This document shows, one piece after another, positions 28,136 to 37,738 of a stretch of DNA of 64,000 nucleotides (positions are counted from its first letter, which is position 1; every line of letters starts with the position of its first letter). This DNA is from Allobosea sp. BH3 (lineage in GTDB: Bacteria; Pseudomonadota; Alphaproteobacteria; Rhizobiales; Beijerinckiaceae), in the NCBI RefSeq assembly GCF_025499465.1, contig NZ_JAIMCA010000006.1:496001-560000 (forward strand), given 5' to 3'. A program made the position numbers and the translations under genes. The notes beneath the pieces are model-generated. The model was given only the letters and a program-made list of their open reading frames with translations. It had not been told where the DNA came from and made no database searches.

Positions 28136-29629
28136 ATGCGTAAGACGCTGCGCTTCCTCCTCGGCGACGAGCCGGTCGAGATCGACGCCTGTAATCCGAC
28201 GCTGACGGTGCTCGACTGGCTGCGCCTCGAACGGCGGATGACCGGCAGCAAGGAAGGCTGCGCCGAGGGCGATTGCGGCGCCTGCACGGTCGTGGTCGGC
28301 CACCTCGACCGGGGCCTGCTGCGCTATGAGGCGATCAACGCCTGCATCCGCTTCCTGCCGACGCTGGACGGCTGCCAGCTTCTCACCGTCGAGCATCTCA
28401 AGGCCGAGGATGGCGGCCTGCATCCAGTCCAGCAGGCGATGGTGGAGTGCCATGGCTCGCAATGCGGGTTCTGCACGCCGGGCTTCGTGATGTCGCTGCT
28501 CGCGCTGAGACTGAACGAGACGGAACCCTCCATCGGGCGGATCGAGGACGCGCTCGCGGGCAATCTTTGCCGCTGCACCGGCTACGAGCCGATCATCGCC
28601 GCCGGCCGGCGCATGGACGAGATCGCGCCGCCCGAGACGGACCCCTTCCTGAAGCAGCGTGTGGCGACTGCCGCCAAGCTCTCGGCCTTGCAGGATAGCA
28701 AAACGTTGGCGCTCGAAGGACAGGGCCGCCGCTTCTATGCGCCCGCGACGCTCTCCGCGCTGGCCGAACTCGTGGCCGCCCATCCGCAGGCGACGCTGGT
28801 CGCGGGTGCGACCGATGTCGGGCTCTGGGTGACGAAAGGGATGAAGCGGCTCGACCCCGTCATCTATCTCGGGCGGGTCGAAGAGCTGCGCGCGATCAGC
28901 GACGAGGGCGAGCACCTCCGCTTCGGCGCCATGGCGACGCATGTAGATGTCCGTGAGGCGGCGGCCGGGCTTTCTCCGCAGCTCGACGAGCTGATGCGCC
29001 GCTTCGGCGGCGAGCAGGTGCGCAATGCCGGCACGATCGGCGGCAACATCGCCAATGGCTCGCCGATCGGGGATCTGCCGCCGGCCCTGATCGCGCTCGA
29101 TGCGACGCTGCTACTGGCCCGCCGCGTGGATGGCGGCGAAATCGAGCGCCGAGCCCTCCCGCTCGAAAGCTTCTTCCTCGACTACCGCAAGCAGGACCGG
29201 CGGCCGGGCGAGTTCGTCGAGGCCGTGCTGGTGCCGAAGCTGCCTGACGGCGCCCTGTTCCATGTCTCGAAGGTGTCGAAGCGCTTCGACGAGGACATCT
29301 CGGCCGTCTGCGGCGCCTTCCGGCTGCGGCTCGGCCCCGATGGGCGTGTGAGCGAGGCAAGGCTCGCCTATGGCGGCATGGCCGGCATCCCGAAACGGGC
29401 CAAGGCCGCGGAGGCCGCGCTGATCAGCCAGCCATGGGGCGAGGAGGCGGTCGCGGCCGCCATTTCCGCCCTGCCTCGCGATTTCACGCCACTCGACGAC
29501 ATGCGCGCCTCGGCGCAGTATCGACTGAGGATTGCCGGTAACCTGCTGCGCCGTTTCCTGATCGAGACGACGCAAGCCGACACGCAGACGCGGGTCGCCG
29601 GATTGCTGGCGGAGGCCGCCCATGGCTGA
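28136..29629 (+). CDS. xdhA: Xanthine dehydrogenase small subunit (2Fe-2S/FAD)
   Basis: 497 residues. An N-terminal plant-type 2Fe-2S domain (GCAEGDCGACTVVV) is followed by the second cluster domain (CGFCTPGFVMS and NLCRCTGYEPI). The FAD-binding domain follows from about residue 195 (LVAGATDVGLWVTK, AGTIGGNIANGSPIGD). This is the standard XdhA arrangement. It passes electrons from the molybdenum centre in XdhB to NAD+. It overlaps xdhB by 8 bp and is the first gene of a seven-gene run ending with the BMP-binding protein. Confidence 0.97.
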   Translation: MRKTLRFLLGDEPVEIDACNPTLTVLDWLRLERRMTGSKEGCAEGDCGACTVVVGHLDRGLLRYEAINACIRFLPTLDGCQLLTVEHLKAEDGGLHPVQQAMVECHGSQCGFCTPGFVMSLLALRLNETEPSIGRIEDALAGNLCRCTGYEPIIAAGRRMDEIAPPETDPFLKQRVATAAKLSALQDSKTLALEGQGRRFYAPATLSALAELVAAHPQATLVAGATDVGLWVTKGMKRLDPVIYLGRVEELRAISDEGEHLRFGAMATHVDVREAAAGLSPQLDELMRRFGGEQVRNAGTIGGNIANGSPIGDLPPALIALDATLLLARRVDGGEIERRALPLESFFLDYRKQDRRPGEFVEAVLVPKLPDGALFHVSKVSKRFDEDISAVCGAFRLRLGPDGRVSEARLAYGGMAGIPKRAKAAEAALISQPWGEEAVAAAISALPRDFTPLDDMRASAQYRLRIAGNLLRRFLIETTQADTQTRVAGLLAEAAHG

Positions 29630-31964
29630 CGCACGCCGCAAACTCGACATCGCCACGGAATCCGGCCCGGTCGGCGGCTCGCTGGCGCATGATTCCGCAG
29701 CCAAGCACGTCGCCGGCGAAGCGGTGTATATCGATGACATCGCCGCACCCGAAGGCATGCTCCATGCCTATCTCGGCTTGAGCACCATCGCGCATGGCAG
29801 GCTGATCTCGCTCGATCTCGCATCGGTCCGTGCCGCGCCGGGCGTCGTCGCCGTGCTGACGGCGCAGGATGTTCCGGGCGTCAACGACATCTCCTCGACG
29901 CATCGGCATGACGAGCCACTCTTCGCCACGGATCGCATCCTGTTCCACGGCCAGCCGCTTTTCGCCGTGGTGGCGGAGACGCGCGAGCAGGCGCGCCATG
30001 CCGCGACGCTCGCCGAAGCGGACTATGCCGAGGACGCTCCGGTGATCGACATCGCGGCGGCGCGGGCGGCGGGGGGAGCGCTCGTCACCGATCCGCTGAA
30101 GCTCGAGCGCGGCGATGTCGCAGAGGCGCTGGCGGCGAGCCCGCGTCGGCTCAAGGGCTCGATGGCGATCGGCGGGCAGGAGCATTTCTACCTCGAAAGC
30201 CAGATCGCTCTCGCCGTGCCGGGGGAGGATGAAGACATGCACGTCTTCGTCTCGACCCAGCATCCGAGCGAGGTGCAGCACATGGTCTCCGCCGTGCTCG
30301 GCGTCGGTTCGCATGCGGTGACGATCGAGGTCCGGCGCATGGGCGGCGGCTTCGGCGGCAAGGAGACGCAAGCCAATCTCTTCGCCTGCGTCGCGGCGGT
30401 CGCAGCCCGCGGGCTGAAGCGTCCAGTGAAGCTGCGGCCCGACCGCGACGATGACATGGCGATCACGGGAAAGCGCCACGACTTCGTCTGCGACTACGAG
30501 ATAGGCTTCGACGAGGACGGCCGCATTCATGCGGTCGATGCCACTTACGCAGCGCGCTGCGGCTGGAACGCCGATCTCTCCGGCCCGGTGACGGACCGTG
30601 CGCTGTTCCACATGGACAACTGCTATTTCTACCCGGCGGTGCGCGCCCGCTCGGAACCACTCTTCACCAACACCTGCTCGAACACCGCGTTCCGCGGCTT
30701 CGGCGGGCCGCAGGGGATGGTCGGCGCCGAGCGCTTCATCGAGGAAGTCGCCTACGCCACCGGGCTCGACCCGCTGGAGGTGCGCAAGCGCAACTTCTAT
30801 GGCGAGCCGGGTCGGGACGTCACGCCCTATCACCAGACGGTCGAGGACAACATCGCCGGCCATGTCATCGCGGAACTGGAACGGCGCTGCGACTATCAGG
30901 CAAGGCGGGCGGCCATCCGCGAGGCTAATGCGAAGAGCGCCATCATCAAGCGCGGTATCGCGCTGACGCCGGTGAAGTTCGGCATCTCCTTCACCGCGAC
31001 CTGGTTCAACCAGGCGGGCGCGCTGGTGCATGTCTATACGGACGGGACGGTGGCGCTGAATCATGGCGGCACCGAGATGGGGCAAGGGCTCTACATCAAG
31101 GTCGCGCAGGTGGTGGCGCAGGCCTTCGGCATCGGGCTCGAACAGGTCAAGATCACCGCAACGACCACCGGCAAGGTGCCGAACACCTCGGCCACCGCAG
31201 CCTCCTCCGGCTCCGATCTCAACGGCATGGCGGCGCTCGACGCCTGCGAGACGATCAAGAAGCGACTGACGGAATTCGCCGCGAAGCACTGGCAGGAGCG
31301 GCCGGAGGACATCGCCTTCCTGCAGGGCCGGGTTCGGATCGGCACGCGCGAAATCGCATTCCGGGAGCTTGTCCAGGCGGCCCATATCGCGCGCATCCAG
31401 CTTTCGGCGACGGGCTTCTACGCCACGCCGAAGATCCATTGGGATCGCAAGGCCGGGCGGGGCCACCCCTTCTACTATTTCGCCTATGGCGCGGCTGCCG
31501 CCGAAGTCGCCATCGACACGCTGACCGGGGAATACAAGGTCGAGCGCGTCGACATCCTGCATGATTGCGGCCAGTCGCTGAACCCCGCCATCGACAAGGG
31601 GCAGATCGAGGGCGGCTTTGTGCAGGGCATGGGCTGGCTGACCACCGAGGAACTGGTCTGGGACGAGAAGGGGCGGCTCTCGACCCACGCGCCCTCGACC
31701 TACAAGATCCCCGTCGCCTCCGACCGGCCGCGTATCTTCAATGTCGAGCTGCTGGAGAACGCCCCCAACCGCGAGCCGACGATCCATCGCTCGAAGGCGG
31801 TGGGCGAGCCGCCGCTGATGCTGGCGATCTCTGTGCTGCACGCGCTGTCGGATGCGGTGGCGAGCGTGGGCGATTACCGGGTCTGCCCGCGCCTCGATGC
31901 GCCGGCGACGCCGGAGCGCGTGCTGGACGCGGTGGAGCGTGTCAGGGCGGGGGTGGCATCATGA
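29622..31964 (+). CDS. xdhB: Xanthine dehydrogenase molybdenum-binding subunit
   Basis: 780 residues. Landmarks of the molybdopterin subunit are visible: GGQEHFYLESQIALAVP, RMGGGFGGKE, TNTCSNTAFRGFGGPQGM and the C-terminal KAVGEPPLMLA, where the Glu is the family's catalytic base. It oxidises hypoxanthine and xanthine to urate at the Mo centre. Length fits family norms. It overlaps xdhA at its start and xdhC at its end (4 bp), so the three are translationally coupled. Confidence 0.97.
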   Translation: MADARRKLDIATESGPVGGSLAHDSAAKHVAGEAVYIDDIAAPEGMLHAYLGLSTIAHGRLISLDLASVRAAPGVVAVLTAQDVPGVNDISSTHRHDEPLFATDRILFHGQPLFAVVAETREQARHAATLAEADYAEDAPVIDIAAARAAGGALVTDPLKLERGDVAEALAASPRRLKGSMAIGGQEHFYLESQIALAVPGEDEDMHVFVSTQHPSEVQHMVSAVLGVGSHAVTIEVRRMGGGFGGKETQANLFACVAAVAARGLKRPVKLRPDRDDDMAITGKRHDFVCDYEIGFDEDGRIHAVDATYAARCGWNADLSGPVTDRALFHMDNCYFYPAVRARSEPLFTNTCSNTAFRGFGGPQGMVGAERFIEEVAYATGLDPLEVRKRNFYGEPGRDVTPYHQTVEDNIAGHVIAELERRCDYQARRAAIREANAKSAIIKRGIALTPVKFGISFTATWFNQAGALVHVYTDGTVALNHGGTEMGQGLYIKVAQVVAQAFGIGLEQVKITATTTGKVPNTSATAASSGSDLNGMAALDACETIKKRLTEFAAKHWQERPEDIAFLQGRVRIGTREIAFRELVQAAHIARIQLSATGFYATPKIHWDRKAGRGHPFYYFAYGAAAAEVAIDTLTGEYKVERVDILHDCGQSLNPAIDKGQIEGGFVQGMGWLTTEELVWDEKGRLSTHAPSTYKIPVASDRPRIFNVELLENAPNREPTIHRSKAVGEPPLMLAISVLHALSDAVASVGDYRVCPRLDAPATPERVLDAVERVRAGVAS

Positions 31965-32803
31965 GCCTCTCCACCTTCCTCGCCGCCCATCGCCGCGAGG
32001 GCATCGTGCTGGTGCGGATCGAAACAGCAGAGGGCTCCACCCCGCGCGAGGCTGGTGCGACGATGGCCGTGGGCGCGCGCGCCATCGCCGGGACGATCGG
32101 CGGCGGTCAGCTCGAATTCCATTGCATCGACTTCGCCCGGCAGATGCTCGCGACCGGCGCCACCGACCAGCGGCTCGACATCCCGCTCGGGCCGCAGATG
32201 GGCCAGTGCTGCGGCGGGCGGGTGCGGGTTTCGCTCAGCCACGCCACCGCAGCCGAGATCGCCCTGATTGCCGCCAGCGAGAAGGCGGAGGCCCTGGCCC
32301 GGCCGCCGGTGCTGATCTTCGGCGCGGGCCATACCGGCCGAGCGCTGGCGCAGGCGCTGGCGCCCCTGCCCTTCGCCGTCTCGCTGATCGACGACCGCGA
32401 CGACGTGATGAGCGGGCTGCCGGCCTGCGTCACCTGCATCCGCATGGCCGATCCCGTCGATGCGGCGACCAGCGCGCCGGAAGGCAGCGCCTTCGTCGTG
32501 CTCTCGCACAGCCATGCGCTGGACTACCGGCTGGCCGAGGCGGCGCTGGCGCGAGGCGATGCGGCCTATGTCGGGATGATCGGCTCCGCCACCAAGCGCG
32601 CCCGCTTCGAAGCGAGCTTCCTGCGCGCGGGCGGCCGGCGCGAGGCGCTAGCCCGCTTCACCTGCCCAATCGGCGGAGCGGATGTGGACGACAAGCGCCC
32701 GGAGGTGATCGCGGCCTTGACGGCGGGGGAGCTGGTGCGTTGCTTGCTTGGCAGCAGGCAGCCGGCGAAGGGGAGACGGTCGAGACATGAATCAGCCGCG
32801 TGA
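31961..32803 (+). CDS. xdhC: Xanthine dehydrogenase accessory protein XdhC
   Basis: 280 residues, ATG overlapping the xdhB stop. The N-terminal XdhC/CoxI domain has STPREAGATMAVG and IGGGQLEFHCI and the conserved QCCGG segment. The C-terminal Rossmann-type domain has VLIFGAGHTGRALAQAL and the YVGMIGSATKRARF motif. XdhC binds molybdenum cofactor, promotes its sulfuration and inserts it into XdhB. Its 3' end overlaps the ABC ATPase gene by 17 bp. Confidence 0.95.
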   Translation: MSLSTFLAAHRREGIVLVRIETAEGSTPREAGATMAVGARAIAGTIGGGQLEFHCIDFARQMLATGATDQRLDIPLGPQMGQCCGGRVRVSLSHATAAEIALIAASEKAEALARPPVLIFGAGHTGRALAQALAPLPFAVSLIDDRDDVMSGLPACVTCIRMADPVDAATSAPEGSAFVVLSHSHALDYRLAEAALARGDAAYVGMIGSATKRARFEASFLRAGGRREALARFTCPIGGADVDDKRPEVIAALTAGELVRCLLGSRQPAKGRRSRHESAA

Positions 32804-34334
32804 GCAGACCGTGCCGCCGCGGCTGGCGCTCGCCCATATCTCCAAGAGCTTCCCGGGCGTGAAGGCCAATGAGGACATCAGCCTCAGCGTCGCGCCGGGC
32901 GAGATTCACGCGCTTCTCGGCGAAAACGGCGCCGGCAAGTCCACGCTGGTGAAGATCATCTACGGCGTTCAGCAGGCCGACGAGGGCACGATCTCGTGGA
33001 ACGGCGCGCCCGTCGCGATCCCTTCGCCGAAGGCGGCGCGCAAGCTCGGCATCGGCATGGTCTTCCAGCATTTCTCGCTGTTCGACGCGATGACAGTGAT
33101 CGAGAACATCGCGCTCGGGCTCGACGAGGCGGTGGATCGTGAGGCGCTGAAGGCCCAGGTCGCAGCGATCCTCGAATCCTATTCGTTGCCGCTCGACCCC
33201 GACCGTGAGGTGCATACGCTCTCCGTCGGCGAGCGGCAGCGCATAGAGATCGTGCGCTGCCTGCTGCAGAAGCCGAAGCTCCTGATCATGGACGAGCCGA
33301 CCTCGGTGCTGACGCCGCAGGAGGTCGAGCGGCTGTTCGCGACGCTGCGCCAGATCGCACTGGGCGGCTGCTCGATCCTCTACATTTCGCACAAGCTCTC
33401 CGAGATCAAAGCGCTCTGCGACGGCGCCACCATCCTGCGCGGCGGGCGCGTCGTGGCGAGCTGCGACCCCAAGGTCGAGACGACCAAGCGCATGGCCGAG
33501 CTGATGATCGGCGCCGAGCTGCGCAAGATCGAGCATGGCAACGCGGCCGAGGCGGGAGTCGTGCGGCTCAGCGTGAGCGGGCTTTCCCTGCCGGGCGAGC
33601 CGCCCTTCGGCACGGACCTCGAAGAGATTTCCTTCGACGCGCGGGCCGGCGAGATCCTCGGCATCGCCGGCGTTGCCGGCAACGGACAGGCGGAATTGCT
33701 GACGGCGCTCTCGGGCGAGCGGCTGGCGGCGAAAGCCGAGGCGATCAGTCTCGACGGCAAACCGATCGGGCTGGAAGGCGCGGGTGCGCGACGGGCAGCC
33801 GGGCTGGCTTGTGTGCCGGAAGAGCGCAACGGCCACGCGGCCGTGCCAGATTTCTCGCTGGCCGAGAACGCCATCCTGACGGCGCGCCACCGCCTGCCGC
33901 TGGCGCCGCTCGGCCTCATCAGCCGGGGCATGGTGCAGCGCTTTGCAGACGACGTGATCAGGCGCTTCGACGTGCGCACCACCGGCAACGGCGCGCTCGC
34001 CCGCTCGCTCTCGGGCGGCAATCTGCAGAAGTTCATCATGGGCCGCGAGATCGGCCAGCAGCCGGCCGTGCTGGTCGTCTCGCAGCCGACCTGGGGCGTC
34101 GATGCGGGCGCGGCAGCCGCGATCCGGCAGGAGCTCGTCGACCTCGCCGCCAAAGGCTCGGCGGTCGTGGTCATCTCCCAGGACCTCGACGAACTGCTGG
34201 AGCTGGCCAACCGGCTCTGCGTCATCAACGAGGGGCGATTGTCGGCGCCACGCCCGGTCGCGAGCCTCGGCATCGACGAGATCGGCCTGATGATGGGCGG
34301 CATCCACGGCGCGGAGACGGCCGCCCATGCTTGA
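32787..34334 (+). CDS. Nucleoside/purine-type ABC transporter ATPase (two NBDs)
   Basis: 515 residues from ATG 32787. Tandem ATP-binding domains. The first has Walker A GENGAGKST near residue 50, signature SVGERQRIEIVRCL and Walker B LLIMDEPTSVLTPQE. The second (from about 275) has a degenerate Walker A (GVAGNGQAELL) and a sound signature LSGGNLQKFIMGREI, the usual asymmetry of this sugar/nucleoside subfamily (YufO, RbsA-like). It powers import through the two permeases that follow. Location inside the xdh operon suggests purine bases or nucleosides as substrate. Confidence 0.92.
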   Translation: MNQPREQTVPPRLALAHISKSFPGVKANEDISLSVAPGEIHALLGENGAGKSTLVKIIYGVQQADEGTISWNGAPVAIPSPKAARKLGIGMVFQHFSLFDAMTVIENIALGLDEAVDREALKAQVAAILESYSLPLDPDREVHTLSVGERQRIEIVRCLLQKPKLLIMDEPTSVLTPQEVERLFATLRQIALGGCSILYISHKLSEIKALCDGATILRGGRVVASCDPKVETTKRMAELMIGAELRKIEHGNAAEAGVVRLSVSGLSLPGEPPFGTDLEEISFDARAGEILGIAGVAGNGQAELLTALSGERLAAKAEAISLDGKPIGLEGAGARRAAGLACVPEERNGHAAVPDFSLAENAILTARHRLPLAPLGLISRGMVQRFADDVIRRFDVRTTGNGALARSLSGGNLQKFIMGREIGQQPAVLVVSQPTWGVDAGAAAAIRQELVDLAAKGSAVVVISQDLDELLELANRLCVINEGRLSAPRPVASLGIDEIGLMMGGIHGAETAAHA

Positions 34335-35391
34335 ATGGCGCCGCCGGCGCGAGCCGAGCACCCTGATGCTGTGGCTGAGCCCGCTGATCGCGATCGCGCT
34401 CACCATGCTGCTCGGCATGATCGTCTTCACCGCCATGGGCTATGACGGCTGCCACGCGGTCGAGAGCATCTTCCTGACGCCCTTCCTCGAGCCGCAACGC
34501 TGGGCGGATATCGGCGTGAAGGCCGCGCCGCTGGTCATGATCGCTCTCGGCCTCGCCATCGGCTTCCGCGCCAATGTCTGGAACATCGGCGCCGAGGGGC
34601 AATACATCATGGGCGCCATCGCCGGCACCGGCGTCGCGCTCCTGACCTACGAGATGACCGGCTGGTGGATCCTGCCCGCCATGGTGCTGGCCGGCATCCT
34701 CGGCGGCATGGCCTGGGCGGCGATCCCCGCCTTCCTGCGCGTGAAGCTGCAGGTCAGCGAGATCCTGACCAGCCTGATGCTGACCTATGTCGCAGTGCAG
34801 TTCCTCTATTACCTAGTGCGCGGCCCCTGGAAGGATCCGGACGGCTTCAACTTCCCGCAGACACGCATGTTCACGGCCGACCAGACGCTGCCGATCATGC
34901 TGGAGGGTTCGCTCGTCCATCTCGGCATCCCGGCCGCACTGCTGCTCGCCGTCGTCGCCTGGCTGACGATGGAGAAGACGATCGCTGGCTATGCGGTGAA
35001 GGTCGTCGGGCTCGCGCCGGCGGCGGCGCGCCATGGCGGCTTCAGCGCGGGGCGCACCACCTGGGCGACACTCCTGTTGAGCGGAGCGCTCGCGGGGCTC
35101 GCGGGGCTGTTCGAGGCGGCCGGCCCCTTCGGGCAGCTGACGCCGCAATTCCCGGTCGGCTACGGCTTCACCGCAATCATCGTCGCCTTTCTCGGGCGGC
35201 TGCATCCGCTGGGCATCGTGTTTGGCGGCATCGTGCTGGCGGGAACCTATGTCGGCGGCGAGATCGCACAATCCACGGTGAGGCTGCCGCAGGCCGCGAC
35301 TGGGCTGTTCCAGGCGCTGCTGCTCTTCATGCTGCTGGCGACCGACGTGCTGGTGCGCTGGCGGATCGCCTTCAAGTGGAGGGCCGCATGA
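34327..35391 (+). CDS. Nucleoside/purine-type ABC permease (YufP-like)
   Basis: 354 residues, overlapping the ATPase gene by 8 bp. About eight to ten hydrophobic spans. Family motif GFRANVWNIGAEGQYIMGAIAGTGVAL at about 75-100 and a second conserved loop AARHGGFSAGRTTWATLLLSGALAGLAG near 235-265. Members of the BPD_transp_2 family form the inner-membrane channel with a partner (here 35388-36311). Substrate inferred from context with guanine deaminase and xanthine dehydrogenase. Confidence 0.9.
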   Translation: MLEWRRRREPSTLMLWLSPLIAIALTMLLGMIVFTAMGYDGCHAVESIFLTPFLEPQRWADIGVKAAPLVMIALGLAIGFRANVWNIGAEGQYIMGAIAGTGVALLTYEMTGWWILPAMVLAGILGGMAWAAIPAFLRVKLQVSEILTSLMLTYVAVQFLYYLVRGPWKDPDGFNFPQTRMFTADQTLPIMLEGSLVHLGIPAALLLAVVAWLTMEKTIAGYAVKVVGLAPAAARHGGFSAGRTTWATLLLSGALAGLAGLFEAAGPFGQLTPQFPVGYGFTAIIVAFLGRLHPLGIVFGGIVLAGTYVGGEIAQSTVRLPQAATGLFQALLLFMLLATDVLVRWRIAFKWRAA

Positions 35392-36311
35392 CCACCGCCA
35401 TCCTCGTCTCGATCCTGATGACGCTGGTCGCGGCTTCGACGCCGATCCTGCTCGCGGCGCTGGGCGAGCTGGTCGCGGAGAAGGCGGGCGTGCTCAATCT
35501 CGGCGTCGAGGGCATGATGCTCTGCGGCGCGGTCGCGGGCTTCGCCGTCGCCTTCTCCAGCGGCAGCACGACGCTTGGCCTCCTCGCCGCACTTCTTGCA
35601 GGCGTCGCCGCGGCGATGGTTTTTGCGGTGCTGGCGCTCTCGCTCAACGCCAACCAGGTCGCGACGGGGCTCGCGCTGACGATCTTCGGCATCGGCGCCT
35701 CGTCGCTGATTGGAGCAGGCTTCGTCGGGCGCACCATTCCGCGCCTGGGGCCGATCTTTCCGGCCGGCCTGTCGGAGCATCCCTGGCTGCGCGCCATTTT
35801 CGGGCACGACATCCTCGTCTATCTCTCGCTCGCGCTCATCATCGGCGTCGGCTACTTCCTACGCCGGACGCGATCCGGCCTGATCCTGCGCGCAGTGGGC
35901 GAGAACGATGCCTCCGCTCATGCCATCGGCTATCCGGTCATCGCCATCCGCTATGCGGCGGTCGCCTTCGGCGGGGCGCTGGCCGGGCTGGGCGGAGCCT
36001 ATTTCTCGCTGGCGCTGACCCCGATGTGGGCCGAGCGGCTGACCGCGGGCAGAGGCTGGATCGCGCTGGCCCTCGTGGTCTTCTCTGCTTGGAAGCCCGG
36101 CAGGCTGCTCGTCGGCGCCTATCTCTTCGGCGCCGTGATGACGCTCGAGCTCCAGGCCAAGGCGGCGGGCGTGAACTGGCTGGCGCCGGAAGTGCTGGCG
36201 ATGACCCCCTACCTTGCGACGATTGCGGTTCTGACCATGATGTCGATAGGACGAAGGACCGGCCGGCTCGACGCACCGGCCTGCCTCGGCAAGCCTTTCT
36301 CGGCGACGTGA
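35388..36311 (+). CDS. Nucleoside/purine-type ABC permease (YufQ-like)
   Basis: 307 residues; ATG overlaps the previous stop by 4 bp. Hydrophobic throughout, with the partner-permease signature EKAGVLNLGVEGMMLCGAVAGF near residue 35 and a second loop YPVIAIRYAAVAFGGALAGLGGAYFSLALTP. It forms the heterodimeric pore with the YufP-like subunit. Only 30 bp separate it from the BMP gene. Confidence 0.9.
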   Translation: MTTAILVSILMTLVAASTPILLAALGELVAEKAGVLNLGVEGMMLCGAVAGFAVAFSSGSTTLGLLAALLAGVAAAMVFAVLALSLNANQVATGLALTIFGIGASSLIGAGFVGRTIPRLGPIFPAGLSEHPWLRAIFGHDILVYLSLALIIGVGYFLRRTRSGLILRAVGENDASAHAIGYPVIAIRYAAVAFGGALAGLGGAYFSLALTPMWAERLTAGRGWIALALVVFSAWKPGRLLVGAYLFGAVMTLELQAKAAGVNWLAPEVLAMTPYLATIAVLTMMSIGRRTGRLDAPACLGKPFSAT

Positions 36312-36341
36312 CGGCCGAACTGAACAACAGGAGTTGTACCC

Positions 36342-37421
36342 ATGACCAGCATCATCACCCGCCGCAGGCTGACCTTCGGCGCGGCCGCTGCCTCGACCCT
36401 GCCGCTCGTGGGCCGCGGCGCTCAGGCGCAGGCCCCGCTCGGCGTCGGCTTCATCTATGTCGGGCCGATCGGCGACCATGGCTGGAGCTGGACGCACGAC
36501 CAGGGCCGGCTCGCGGTCGAAAAGGAATTCGGCGGCAAGGTGAAGACCAGCTTCCTTGAGAACGTCGCCGAAGGGCCGGACGCCGCGCGCGCCATCCGTC
36601 AACTCGCCCAGGCCGGCAACCAGCTGATCTTCACCACCTCCTTCGGCTTCATGAACCCGACCATCCAGGTGGCCAAGCAGTTCCCGAAGGCGAAGTTCGA
36701 GCACGCCACCGGCTATCAGCGCGCCGAGAACGTCGCGACCTACAATGCCCGCTTCTATGAGGGCCGCGCCGTGATCGGCACGATCGCCGGGCATATGTCG
36801 AAGTCGGGCCAGGCGGGCTACATCGCCTCCTTCCCGATCCCGGAGGTGGTGATGGGCATCAACGCCTTCCACCTCGCTGCGAAGAAGGTGAACCCCAACT
36901 TCAAGACCAAGGTGATCTGGGCCTCGACCTGGTACGACCCCGCCAAGGAGGCCGACGCCGCCAAGGCGCTGATCGACCAGGGCGCCGACATGATCACCCA
37001 GCACACCGACTCCGCCGCGGCCCTGCAGGCGGCCGAGCAGCGCGGCGTCTTCGCCTTTGGCCAGGCTTCGGACATGAGGGCCTTCGCGCCCAAGGCGCAT
37101 CTCTCGGCCATCGTCGACGACTGGTCCGGCTACTACATCAAGCGCGTCAAGGAGGTCATGGACGGCAGCTGGAAGTCCGGCGACGTCTGGGGCGGGATCA
37201 AGGACGGCTTCGTCAAGATCGCGCCCTATAACGACGCGGTGACGCCGGCGGCGCGCGCCGCGGCGGACGAAGTCCAGAAGGGCATCGTCGCCGGCACGCT
37301 CCACCCCTTCACCGGCGAGCTCAAGGACCAGAAGGGCGAAGTGCGGATCAAGGCCGGCGAGAAGGCCTCCGACGAGATCCTCTCCAAGATGGACTGGTAC
37401 GTCGACGGCGTTCAAGCCTGA
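36342..37421 (+). CDS. BMP-family substrate-binding protein (nucleoside/purine importer)
   Basis: 359 residues. The N-terminus carries a twin-arginine-like motif (TRRRLTFGAAAA) and a signal region ending near QAQA. The mature part has features of basic membrane protein (PnrA/BmpA) family receptors: GFIYVGPIGDHGWSWTHDQGR, FTTSFGFMNPTIQVA, AHLSAIVDDWSGYY. These receptors bind purine nucleosides in the characterised cases. It is last in the xdhABC-transporter run, so imported purine can be deaminated and oxidised. A strong GC hairpin starts 16 nt after its stop. Confidence 0.92.
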   Translation: MTSIITRRRLTFGAAAASTLPLVGRGAQAQAPLGVGFIYVGPIGDHGWSWTHDQGRLAVEKEFGGKVKTSFLENVAEGPDAARAIRQLAQAGNQLIFTTSFGFMNPTIQVAKQFPKAKFEHATGYQRAENVATYNARFYEGRAVIGTIAGHMSKSGQAGYIASFPIPEVVMGINAFHLAAKKVNPNFKTKVIWASTWYDPAKEADAAKALIDQGADMITQHTDSAAALQAAEQRGVFAFGQASDMRAFAPKAHLSAIVDDWSGYYIKRVKEVMDGSWKSGDVWGGIKDGFVKIAPYNDAVTPAARAAADEVQKGIVAGTLHPFTGELKDQKGEVRIKAGEKASDEILSKMDWYVDGVQA

Positions 37422-37738
37422 TCGGACCCCGACCCGGGCGGTGGCGGGCTCGCCCGTCGCCGCCAAGATGCGCGAATCATCGCGCCGCCGTTAAGTCGGC
37501 GTTCTCCAAAATGCCGGCTTCTCGCCGCCAATAAGGCGGCCATCTCATCAAAACCGCCGGAACGAAGCCGTTTTCTGTGCGTATCTACCGCCGCGGGCAT
37601 CGTATTTCTGCGGTAACCATGGCAACTGCGAGCCTGCGCGCCGCGGATTTGGAGCGTTGCGGCCGCCTTTCCCGCAAAGGGGTGACGGCCGTAGTCGTGC
37701 GCGACGCCTGAAAAAAGCACCTTCTCAAGGAGGCACCA
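37422..37738. other. 317-bp intergenic region before the HU gene
   Basis: No gene seen. It contains the GC hairpin after the BMP gene (37437-37464), a second dyad GCCGCC-AATAA-GGCGGC (37524-37540) and a strong AAGGAGG ribosome-binding site (37727-37733) five nt before the HU ATG. The HU promoter must lie here, but I could not identify -35/-10 boxes with confidence. Confidence 0.7.
37437..37464 (+). terminator. GC-rich hairpin after the purine operon (terminator-like, no T-run)
   Basis: GGCGGTGGCGGGC (37437-37449) pairs with GCCCGTCGCCGCC (37452-37464) over 13 bp with two G-U pairs. It lies 16 nt after the BMP stop. No T-tract follows, so it may stabilise mRNA or act with Rho. Confidence 0.5.
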
